NCBI GenBank assembly: GCA_043777755.1
Contig: JAYWHK010000260.1
Location: 1-7,377, forward strand
DNA length: 7,377 bases
Origin: CANHEE01 sp043777755
GTDB taxonomy: Bacteria > Bacteroidota > Bacteroidia > Chitinophagales > Saprospiraceae
Direction: 5' to 3'
Of this stretch, positions 1 through 5,383 are shown one piece after another. Position 1 is the first letter of the stretch. Each line of letters opens with the position of its first letter. The notes under the pieces were generated by a model. It saw only the letters and a list, made by a program, of their open reading frames with translations. It was not told where the DNA came from and did no database searches. The position numbers and the translations under genes were made by a program.

Positions 1-1
1 G

Positions 2-394
2 ATAAATAATTCGGGTATTTTCATCGACAAAGATAGTCGTTTTTTACAAATTTTAATTTGTCATCATTTTGTCTGTTTTTATGCGTTTAACCTGGATAAA
101 AGATTAAAAAAATATTCAATAGACACATCAATTTTAAATAATAAAAACATTACCAAAATAAGCAGAGATACGATAGATATTACCCAAGTTAATATCCATA
201 AATATTCATTTAAGCCAACTAAAACATTAACTATTGTATTTTATGTTTTTATTGTGCTAGTTATTTTAGGACTAGTTATTTCAGTTTTTCAAACATATGA
301 TTTGTTTGAAGGAATTTTTGCTATTTTGGGCGGTGGCTTGGTAATTTTCTTATTATATCATTTATTCAAAATGTTAGTAAGTTCATTATTTTAA
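2..394 (+). CDS. Membrane protein, C-terminal part only (start lies outside the window)
   Basis: An open frame runs without a stop from the left edge to a TAA at 392-394, giving 130 residues. Its only ATG is near the very end (371), so the gene must begin upstream of the window. I do not recognise the family. The visible part has a polar stretch (about residues 1-70, Asn/Lys/Ile rich, with a Lys/Arg cluster at 33-37) followed by two hydrophobic segments, about 75-96 and 101-122. The second contains an AILGGGLVIF core. The short linker between them (QTYD) predicts a tight helical hairpin, with the polar part and the short tail on the same side of the membrane. It converges on the integrase gene. 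A 130-codon open frame in AT-rich DNA together with a clean two-helix pattern makes it likely real. The function is unknown. Confidence 0.7.
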   Translation: MNNSGIFIDKDSRFLQILICHHFVCFYAFNLDKRLKKYSIDTSILNNKNITKISRDTIDITQVNIHKYSFKPTKTLTIVFYVFIVLVILGLVISVFQTYDLFEGIFAILGGGLVIFLLYHLFKMLVSSLF

Positions 395-412
395 ACAAAA
401 AACAAAAAAATC

Positions 413-555
413 TGATAACAATGCATGGCTGCCCATAGCTCCTAAATGTCGCTACGGCAGCCATGCTGCCGTTGTGTCAAAAGGCTGGCGTAGCCGCCTT
501 TTGACACAACATATCCACTAACGCAGTTTTACACCTCTTTAAGTTGCGTTTATAT
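413..555. repeat. Cluster of three adjacent inverted repeats in the integrase 3' flank
   Basis: Three hairpins follow one another. Hairpin I has 11-bp perfect arms at 423-433 and 456-466 (GCATGGCTGCC / GGCAGCCATGC), with a weaker inner TAGC/GCTA pairing (436-439, 451-454). Hairpin II has 15-bp perfect arms at 471-485 and 496-510 (GTTGTGTCAAAAGGC and its complement) around a 10-base loop. Hairpin III pairs AACGCA 520-525 with TGCGTT 545-550; as + strand RNA it extends to about 10 pairs with two G-U wobbles, and ATAT flanks it at 511-514 and 552-555. The 456-461/465-470 pairing (GGCAGC/GCTGCC) competes with hairpin I. The segment is visibly richer in G and C than its surroundings. No T-run follows any stem, so these are not ordinary intrinsic terminators. 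Candidates are a multicopy intergenic palindromic element, a folded recombination site, or a structured RNA. Confidence 0.75.
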
Positions 556-572
556 CTGCATTATCGGTAGAG

Positions 573-594
573 TGTAATACTTTTTCATATTACA
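573..594. repeat. Small inverted repeat just 3' of the integrase stop
   Basis: TGTAATA at 573-579 is the exact complement of TATTACA at 588-594, with an 8-base loop. It lies 23 bp beyond the integrase stop codon. The stem is AT-rich and no U-tract follows on the minus strand, so it would be at best a weak terminator or an mRNA 3'-end stabiliser. Confidence 0.4.
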
Positions 595-617
595 AATGCA
601 AATATATGGCAAACAAA

Positions 618-1763
618 TTAAATATCCAAATTATCTAAGGGACTTTTTATGCCGTCCCAACCTTTTTTGGTGATGTGGGTATATATTTCAGTAGTTTTAC
701 TACTTTCATGACCTAAAAGTTCTTGAATATAGCGTAAGTCGACCCCTTTTTCAAGCAAATGAGTAGCAAAAGAATGTCGCAACCAGTGTGTCGTAGCGTG
801 TTGATTTATCTTTGCTTTTATTTTTGCTTTTATGAATATTTCTTGGACGCTGCGTTCACTGTATTGTCCGCCTGTTTGTCCTTCAAACAACCAATAAACA
901 GGGCGATAAACCTTGGCGTATTCTCGCAATATTTTCAATGCTTTTTCAGAAAGTAAGGTGTATCTGTCTTTTTTACCTTTCGCTCCTCGTACCAATATTC
1001 GTTTGATACCAGACTGAATATCAGTGAGTTGTAGGTTAGTCACTTCGCCTAAACGCAGTCCTGATGAATAAATGAGCATTAATATTGCTTTGTGTTTTAG
1101 ATTGTCGTTGGCATTGAGCAAACGGGTTACTTCTTCTTCGGACAATATATTAGGCAGCTTATTTACAGGTTTTGGACGGTACAATTTTTCTACTTTTTCA
1201 GGCTGATTTACCACCGCTATATAGAACATTTTGAGTGCGCTGATAATGTTGCTTTGGTGCGATTCTGAGATGTTTTTTTCTTTGATGCACTGTAGGAGAT
1301 AATCATTGATTTGTTGTGTACTCAAAGTACTCGGACGTAGGTGATTGTAGTGCATGATGAAGGCTCGAAAAGCACTTTTGTAGCTTTTGATGGTGCTATT
1401 GCTGTAGCGTTTCAACATCAAAACTTCTTCCAATTTGACAACCGCTATTTCAAAATTAGCCTTTAATTCTATTTTTTCAAATGTTTTTATTGCTTTTTTG
1501 TTGAAATTTAAGTGAATCGGAAGCTCTGATTTGGGTACAAAGTCCCACCTCACTACTTCGCCAAGGTAATGATTGATAAAACGAATCGTGGTCTGTGTAT
1601 AAGGCAGCTCCCAAGCCATTAATTCAAAACTCCATCGTCTTCCATGAATGTTTTTGACCAGTTCTTTGTAATGTTCTTTTAGTTCTAACGGCAACAAAAG
1701 GCAGATGTGATGGCTTGAAAAAGGGTGTTCTTTTAGTATAATTTTGGTTGAGTTTATCGTCAT
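618..1763 (-). CDS. Tyrosine recombinase / site-specific integrase (Bacteroidota type, XerC/D-like)
   Basis: A 381-residue DNA strand-exchange enzyme. The full catalytic set is visible: R237 (SSGLRLGE), K262 (GAKGKKDR), H326 and R329 (HWLRHSFATH), H352 (LLGHESS) and nucleophile Y361 (TTEIYTH). A SAM-like core-binding domain spans roughly 104-185 and the catalytic domain 203-370. Residues 1-80 form an extra N-terminal domain with a GRRWSFELMAWELPY motif (41-55); I know this from other Bacteroidota integrases, and it is loosely reminiscent of HARP-type DNA-binding modules. The C-terminus GIKSPLDNL resembles the SPLDAL-like end of integron integrases, but their extra helix before the HxxR box is absent. 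The ATG at 1763 is supported by a well-spaced promoter 36 bp upstream. It stands alone: no excisionase, phage or transfer genes are visible. It could mobilise an element, resolve dimers or invert DNA; the substrate is unknown. The function class is certain, the role is not. Confidence 0.93.
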   Translation of the reverse strand: MTINSTKIILKEHPFSSHHICLLLPLELKEHYKELVKNIHGRRWSFELMAWELPYTQTTIRFINHYLGEVVRWDFVPKSELPIHLNFNKKAIKTFEKIELKANFEIAVVKLEEVLMLKRYSNSTIKSYKSAFRAFIMHYNHLRPSTLSTQQINDYLLQCIKEKNISESHQSNIISALKMFYIAVVNQPEKVEKLYRPKPVNKLPNILSEEEVTRLLNANDNLKHKAILMLIYSSGLRLGEVTNLQLTDIQSGIKRILVRGAKGKKDRYTLLSEKALKILREYAKVYRPVYWLFEGQTGGQYSERSVQEIFIKAKIKAKINQHATTHWLRHSFATHLLEKGVDLRYIQELLGHESSKTTEIYTHITKKGWDGIKSPLDNLDI

Positions 1764-1798
1764 TTTTTACATTTTAAGTATTTTTCATTAATAATTGG

Positions 1799-1830
1799 CA
1801 AAATTAATTGAAAATATAGATAAAAATCAA
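1799..1830 (-). promoter_or_regulatory. Promoter of the integrase gene (Bacteroidota -33/-7 type)
   Basis: On the minus strand, TAATTTTG (1806-1799) matches the TAnnTTTG -7 consensus exactly. A TTG (1830-1828) lies 21 bp upstream as the -33 element. Transcription would begin near 1795, giving a leader of about 30 nt. That leader is purine-rich with no Shine-Dalgarno sequence. It contains a four-codon ORF (1788-1774, MKNT) and an ATG-TAA start-stop (1772-1767) just before the true ATG. Confidence 0.6.
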
Positions 1831-1869
1831 GTCTTAAAACACTGAAAATTAGTTAGTTATAAAAATAAT

Positions 1870-1881
1870 CGTTTTAAAACG
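1870..1881. promoter_or_regulatory. 12-bp perfect palindrome, possible operator
   Basis: CGTTTTAAAACG is perfectly self-complementary and overlaps a second palindrome, AAAACGTTTT (1876-1885). It sits at about -46 to -35 relative to the predicted start of the Zn-ribbon transcript, beside its poorly conserved -33 region and upstream of the divergent integrase promoter. That position would suit a repressor or activator site. Short AT-rich palindromes also occur by chance, so the role is inferred from position alone. Confidence 0.3.
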
Positions 1882-1904
1882 TTTTTTATTCGATAATAAA
1901 TGTT

Positions 1905-1912
1905 TAACTTTG
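1905..1912 (+). promoter_or_regulatory. -7 promoter box of the Zn-ribbon gene
   Basis: TAACTTTG matches TAnnTTTG exactly and ends 5 bp before the ATG at 1918. By the usual geometry transcription starts at about 1915-1918, at or next to the start codon, so the mRNA may be leaderless. No clear TTG is present at -33; the position is occupied by a T-run (1882-1887). Confidence 0.55.
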
Positions 1913-1917
1913 CCTTT

Positions 1918-2271
1918 ATGAAAAAGAAATGTGCGCAATGTGCTGTTGAATTTGTCGGACGAACGGATAAGCGTTTTTGTTCCATCAAATGTAAAAACGA
2001 AAAAAATAATACTACCCGACAGCAGACTCGAGAAGTCTGCAAAGAAATTGATGCGTATTTGCATCGGAATCATGAGATTTTATGCACGCTCATGGGCAAA
2101 TCAAAAAAAGAAATGTTTGATAAATTGGTACTGACTCGCACTGGGTTTAAGTACGAATTTATGACAGGTATTTACCTCAATAAAGAAGGTAAAACCTACC
2201 ATATTGTGTATGATTTTGCTTGGATGGAGTTTTCTAACCAGCAAATATTGATTATTAGAAGGTCGAAATAG
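1918..2271 (+). CDS. Small Zn-ribbon protein of a Bacteroidota-restricted family, function unknown
   Basis: A 117-residue, basic, soluble protein. Four cysteines at the N-terminus (C5, C8, C21, C25; CxxC-x12-CxxxC) within KKCAQC...GRTDKRFCSIKCKNEKNN form a treble-clef or Zn-ribbon-like metal site, the hallmark of a small conserved Bacteroidota family. The rest is a helical stretch (about 35-70) and a C-terminal beta-rich part, GFKYEFMTGIYLNKEGKTYHIVYDF, which also resembles that family. No biochemical role is known to me; nucleic-acid binding is a guess from the Zn motif and basic charge. The start at 1918 is preferred over the in-frame ATG at 1900. The family begins at this lysine-rich MKKK, and a promoter -7 box lies between the two ATGs, so the upstream one would not be transcribed. 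Divergent from the integrase across about 150 bp, but such proteins are usually chromosomal and need not be linked to it. Confidence 0.88.
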   Translation: MKKKCAQCAVEFVGRTDKRFCSIKCKNEKNNTTRQQTREVCKEIDAYLHRNHEILCTLMGKSKKEMFDKLVLTRTGFKYEFMTGIYLNKEGKTYHIVYDFAWMEFSNQQILIIRRSK

Positions 2272-2507
2272 TGGCAAATAATTCTTAACGACCACTAAAT
2301 AGATACAACGGATATTGGTTATTAGATATTAAAGATATTGCAAACGCTTGGTTTTCAATGTTTTGCATAAATACAAAATCCCAAAACCACTTTCCGATGT
2401 GTATACATTGTTCTAAAAGTTTGTTATTGTTTATAATTGCTGTATTGTTGTGGTTTTCAATTGGTTAGGACGATTTCAAACATTAAATAACTAAAAAAAC
2501 AGTGTGC

Positions 2508-3671
2508 TTAATGCGATTTATTTTGGCTTTTTTCCATTGCCTCGAGGTAGTAGGTTTCGAGCTGTTTTCCGTGTTGTTGTTTTTCAAAACCAGCCATTAC
2601 TTTTTCACGATTTTGAGGTTGATAATCCCAAGTTAATACTTTTTCCATTGCTTCTGCATAGTCTTCTACCGCTCTTTCTTTTACTAAAAAACCATTTACT
2701 CCATTTTCTACCAATTCGGGTATGCCTGAGTGATAAGTGGAGATTATAGGCAGCTGCATTGCCATGGCTTCCATGATGGCGTTTGGGATTCCTTCCATAT
2801 CTCCGATGGGAAAAGACGTTACGCTGTGGTGTAAAAAACAGTGTGACCTTTCCATCAAATGTTTGGCTTTTTGTCTATCGACTAATCCAACAAATTTCAC
2901 AAAATATTGAATATCAAGTTCTTGAACTAATTTTTCTATTTGTGAACGCAAAGCACCATCACCTGCGAAAATCAACTGAACATTATTTTTTTTATATTTT
3001 TCTAAAAAAATAGCGAAGGCTTTAACCGTATATTCATGTCCTTTTTTGTCAGCAAAAGAAGAAATTTGAAGAAAAGTAAAAGGTGTTTTGGGAGTATCAA
3101 AAGTATTTCTCTCAAAAAAAATACAGTCTGTTCCATAATAAAGTAACCGCCAATTGTCTATTTTTTTGCCTAAATACGTTTCTACATTTTGGTGCATAAA
3201 ATGAGAAACGAAGATTGGCGTTACGTCAGGTCGTGCAAAGATGCGTTTTAGTGTTTCGCAATACCTTGGACTTTTTAATTTATGAGAAGCATCAAAACCG
3301 TGAAAATGTAGAAAAATTGGTGTTTTGCTAATGGGAAAGTTGAATAGAAACAACCACGATTCGTAGCCAAAATGACAATGAATGACATCTGGCTGAAAAT
3401 CAGCAACTTCTTTTTGAATTTTTTGGGCAAAACTATTTTTTTTTGCGCCCCATTCAAAATCTCTTGCACGCAATGTTTTCCTTATTCTATACTCTAAATT
3501 ATTTTCATAAAAAGGAATAATTTTTAAGTTTTCAAAAGGAAAAAGTGCTTCGTTGTATCTTTTCGTGGTCAGGAGCATCACTTCATTTTTATTCAACAAT
3601 GTTTTCAATTCATTGTAAATAAAAGTATAGGTTGGTGGCGCAAAATTTTCTACAAAGACTAAAATTTTCAT
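2508..3671 (-). CDS. GT4-family glycosyltransferase (group 1; WcaL/AmsK-like)
   Basis: A 387-residue GT-B-fold retaining glycosyltransferase, expected to transfer a sugar from a nucleotide donor onto a growing lipid-linked glycan at the cytoplasmic face of the membrane. Acceptor-side motifs are HCHFGYES (98-105) and HFHGFDAS (122-129). The donor-binding half shows SSFADKKGHEY (204-214), GDGALRSQIE (237-246) and the EX7E signature E293...E301 in MEGIPNAIMEAMA, followed by STYHSGIPELVENGVNGFLV (311-330). The GDMEGIPNAIMEAMA / HSGIPELV combination is typical of colanic-acid and amylovoran WcaL/AmsK-like enzymes; the donor and acceptor cannot be read from sequence. The open frame continues upstream to 3857, but the MKILVF start at 3671 is the typical N-terminus. 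It overlaps the upstream methyltransferase stop as ATGA, so translation is probably coupled. No terminator is evident after the stop. Confidence 0.92.
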   Translation of the reverse strand: MKILVFVENFAPPTYTFIYNELKTLLNKNEVMLLTTKRYNEALFPFENLKIIPFYENNLEYRIRKTLRARDFEWGAKKNSFAQKIQKEVADFQPDVIHCHFGYESWLFLFNFPISKTPIFLHFHGFDASHKLKSPRYCETLKRIFARPDVTPIFVSHFMHQNVETYLGKKIDNWRLLYYGTDCIFFERNTFDTPKTPFTFLQISSFADKKGHEYTVKAFAIFLEKYKKNNVQLIFAGDGALRSQIEKLVQELDIQYFVKFVGLVDRQKAKHLMERSHCFLHHSVTSFPIGDMEGIPNAIMEAMAMQLPIISTYHSGIPELVENGVNGFLVKERAVEDYAEAMEKVLTWDYQPQNREKVMAGFEKQQHGKQLETYYLEAMEKSQNKSH

Positions 3672-4375
3672 TTTTTTGCGATGGCGTAGAGTCCCGTCAC
3701 CATATCGCCTTCTTGGAAGGGAAAAGGTGCTTTGTCTGTTTTGAAAAGTAAATAAATAATGGGGTAAAAAAGCAAGGAAAAAGCAAATTTGAGCAATTGG
3801 TTTTTCCAGTATCTTCTGCACCAAAGTGCAATCATCAAGCCAAGGGAAGCATTCCAACCTCCGTGTGCTTTAATCTCAATGTCTTGAAAACCAGCATTTT
3901 GTAAAAGTCGTTGCAAGGCAAAAGGTGTATAACGATGTTCGTCGTAAGGCACTTCGTGAAGGTTCCAAAGGAACGGAACGGTTAAGAAAAAAATGCCATC
4001 TTTTGTTAAGACTCGATTTACTTCATTCACAATTTCTTGTGGATTAGGGCAATGTTCTAATACTTCGGTTGCCATTGCAGATTGTACAGAAGCGTCTGTT
4101 AAGGGAATTTTACTTTCTTTTGTCCAAAAAATATTTGGCTTTATTCCATCACCATAATCTCTTGCGGTTTTGATGTCAAGTCCAATGTAATTTTTGATTT
4201 TTTGATTTTGTAAAATTAAGGATTTGTAAGGCATTTTACCACAACCAACATCAAGAAAATCACCGCCAAACTGAGGTATTGATTTTTGTAAGGCTTTTAA
4301 TATGGAATTTCTTACAAAATATATATCTATGTTGTTGATTGTGAATGGAATATTTTGGAATTTATCTTTTATCAT
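3668..4375 (-). CDS. Class I SAM-dependent methyltransferase (Methyltransf_11-like)
   Basis: A 235-residue Rossmann-fold methyltransferase. Motif I is FLDVGCGKMPY (about 40-50), motif II GLDI (65-68), the ATEVLEH acidic loop is at about 102-108, and motif III is LTKDGIFFLTVPF (123-135), followed by HEVPYDEHRYTPFAL. This is the arrangement of the UbiE/Methyltransf_11 group often found in O-antigen and polysaccharide clusters. A hydrophobic stretch at about 194-211 suggests membrane association. It is the first gene of a two-gene operon; its TGA overlaps the start of the glycosyltransferase, so the substrate is probably the same glycan or its lipid carrier (inference). The start is uncertain: an in-frame ATG at 4459 would add 28 residues, but these overlap, antisense, the signal peptide of the divergent gene and look non-homologous. 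I therefore prefer the ATG at 4375 (MIKDKFQNIPF). No TAnnTTTG promoter is visible upstream on its strand. Confidence 0.9.
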   Translation of the reverse strand: MIKDKFQNIPFTINNIDIYFVRNSILKALQKSIPQFGGDFLDVGCGKMPYKSLILQNQKIKNYIGLDIKTARDYGDGIKPNIFWTKESKIPLTDASVQSAMATEVLEHCPNPQEIVNEVNRVLTKDGIFFLTVPFLWNLHEVPYDEHRYTPFALQRLLQNAGFQDIEIKAHGGWNASLGLMIALWCRRYWKNQLLKFAFSLLFYPIIYLLFKTDKAPFPFQEGDMVTGLYAIAKK

Positions 4376-4385
4376 TGTATTTTTG
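4354..4385 (+). promoter_or_regulatory. Promoter of the DNRLRE/CHU_C protein gene
   Basis: TTTG at 4354-4357 (-33) and TATTTTTG at 4378-4385 (-7, exact TAnnTTTG) are separated by 20 bp, the ideal Bacteroidota spacing. Transcription would begin near 4390, leaving about 10 nt before the ATG at 4400. The -33 box and part of the spacer lie inside the first codons of the divergent methyltransferase. Confidence 0.65.
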
Positions 4386-4399
4386 TGAAAAATTTTAGC

Positions 4400-5383
4400 A
4401 TGAAAAAAACACTTCTTATAGTTACGCTTGTAGGTTTCTCTTATAATATTTTCGCTCAAAAAAGCATTGTATTAACACCAATTGCTGATGATGGTATTGG
4501 TTTCCATGCTGCTGCAAATGCAGCGAATAAAAACTATAACAATGCTCTTTGGGATATTGCACACGTGCAGCCTGGAGGCTTTGGTATAGGCTTAGATACT
4601 GGTAGAACTTTGATACTCTTTGATTTTAAGGCAGTTCCAAAAAATATTGTGGTAAAAAAAGTAAGTTTAAGCCTTTTTTCTTATCCTCTAAAAGCGGGAC
4701 CTACTTATCACGGTCACTCAGGTTTCGACAATACTGCGGTGCTGCAAAGAGTTACTGAAAATTGGTTGCCCAGTAAAGTTACTTGGAATACAAGGCCCAA
4801 TGTCACAGACCAAGACCAAGTAATTCTGTCTAAGAGTAATGGTCAATTTCAAGATTATGTAGATGTAGATGTTACCAATTTGTTTTTACCAATGGTTTTG
4901 GACAATAATAAAAATTTTGGTGTGCAGTTTAAAATTAAAAATGAACTCCCAACAAACGCAATGATTTTTTGCTCAACAAAATACAGTGATTCAAAAAAAC
5001 ATCCACAACTAACCATCTATTATGAGGATATAAAAATAATTGATACAACGAACATCGTAACACCTCAACCAAATGTGATTTGTAATTCTCAAGAACAAAT
5101 TTACGTACCCAATACTTTTAGCCCAAATGATGACGGAGTTAATGATTATTTCAGTGTTTTTTCAGATAAAGAACTCAAAATCAATTATTTACAGATATTT
5201 GACAGATGGGGAAATTTGCTTTTTGAAAAAGAAAATTTCCTTACAAATGATACAGCGCAAGGTTGGGACGGTAAAACAAACAAACAAGCTGCAAACATTG
5301 GTACATATATTTATAACTTAAAAATAAGCGATAAAAAAGGTTGTATAAAATCTGTAAGTGCTGATTTGAATTTGGTGCGTTAG
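4400..5383 (+). CDS. Secreted DNRLRE-domain protein with gliding-motility-type (CHU_C) T9SS C-terminal domain
   Basis: A 327-residue surface or secreted protein. A Sec signal peptide covers residues 1-19 (MKKTLLIVTLVGFSYNIFA, cut before Q20). Residues about 22-208 form a beta-rich module with the DNRLRE/CBM96-like pattern: ILFDFKAVP (72-80), then AVLQRVTENW-PSKVTWNTRPN (113-134), then DVDVTNLF (155-162) and a final QLTIYYED strand. Such modules are often carbohydrate-binding or structural and accompany glycan-active proteins. After a Thr/Pro/Ile linker (212-230) comes the CHU_C domain: PNTFSPNDDGVND (237-249), FDRWGNLLFE (267-276), GWDGK (288-292) and GTYIYNLK (301-308). This C-terminal type directs export by the type IX secretion system. 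No catalytic motif is seen, so an adhesin or glycan-binding role is inferred. The start at 4400 is set by the signal peptide and the promoter at 4378-4385; the in-frame ATG at 4355 lies upstream of the promoter. Confidence 0.9.
   Translation: MKKTLLIVTLVGFSYNIFAQKSIVLTPIADDGIGFHAAANAANKNYNNALWDIAHVQPGGFGIGLDTGRTLILFDFKAVPKNIVVKKVSLSLFSYPLKAGPTYHGHSGFDNTAVLQRVTENWLPSKVTWNTRPNVTDQDQVILSKSNGQFQDYVDVDVTNLFLPMVLDNNKNFGVQFKIKNELPTNAMIFCSTKYSDSKKHPQLTIYYEDIKIIDTTNIVTPQPNVICNSQEQIYVPNTFSPNDDGVNDYFSVFSDKELKINYLQIFDRWGNLLFEKENFLTNDTAQGWDGKTNKQAANIGTYIYNLKISDKKGCIKSVSADLNLVR

Noticed and set aside
759..956. Plus-strand frame opposite the integrase, and similar frames at 1931-2134, 2101-2295, 2504-2749, 2783-3013, 3275-3469, 5127-5321, 5632-5866 and 6335-6778.
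   Set aside because: All are shadows in other frames of recognised genes, with no signal peptide, motif or promoter of their own.
413..1763. Classical integron (IntI plus attC array).
   Set aside because: The integrase lacks the IntI-specific helix insertion before HxxR, the R'/R'' boxes match only partly, there is no array of repeated sites, and no gene cassettes are visible.
1900..1917. Upstream ATG for the Zn-ribbon gene.
   Set aside because: The -7 promoter box sits within these codons, and the family starts at the MKKK methionine.
2272..2507. Searched the 236-bp gap between the Zn-ribbon and glycosyltransferase genes for a terminator, RNA or small gene.
   Set aside because: Only 5-bp stems (for example AGTGG 2270-2274 with CCACT 2292-2296) without T-runs; nothing supportable.
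3672..3857. N-terminal extension of 62 residues on the glycosyltransferase frame.
   Set aside because: It is not translated from the natural start. It overlaps the methyltransferase C-terminus in another frame, and MKILVF at 3671 is the usual GT4 N-terminus.
4355..4399. Upstream ATG for the DNRLRE protein.
   Set aside because: It lies before the promoter and would place 15 residues ahead of a clean signal peptide.
4376..4459. Longer methyltransferase N-terminus starting at 4459.
   Set aside because: The extra 28 residues are the antisense of the neighbouring signal-peptide codons and have no visible family resemblance. Not fully excluded.
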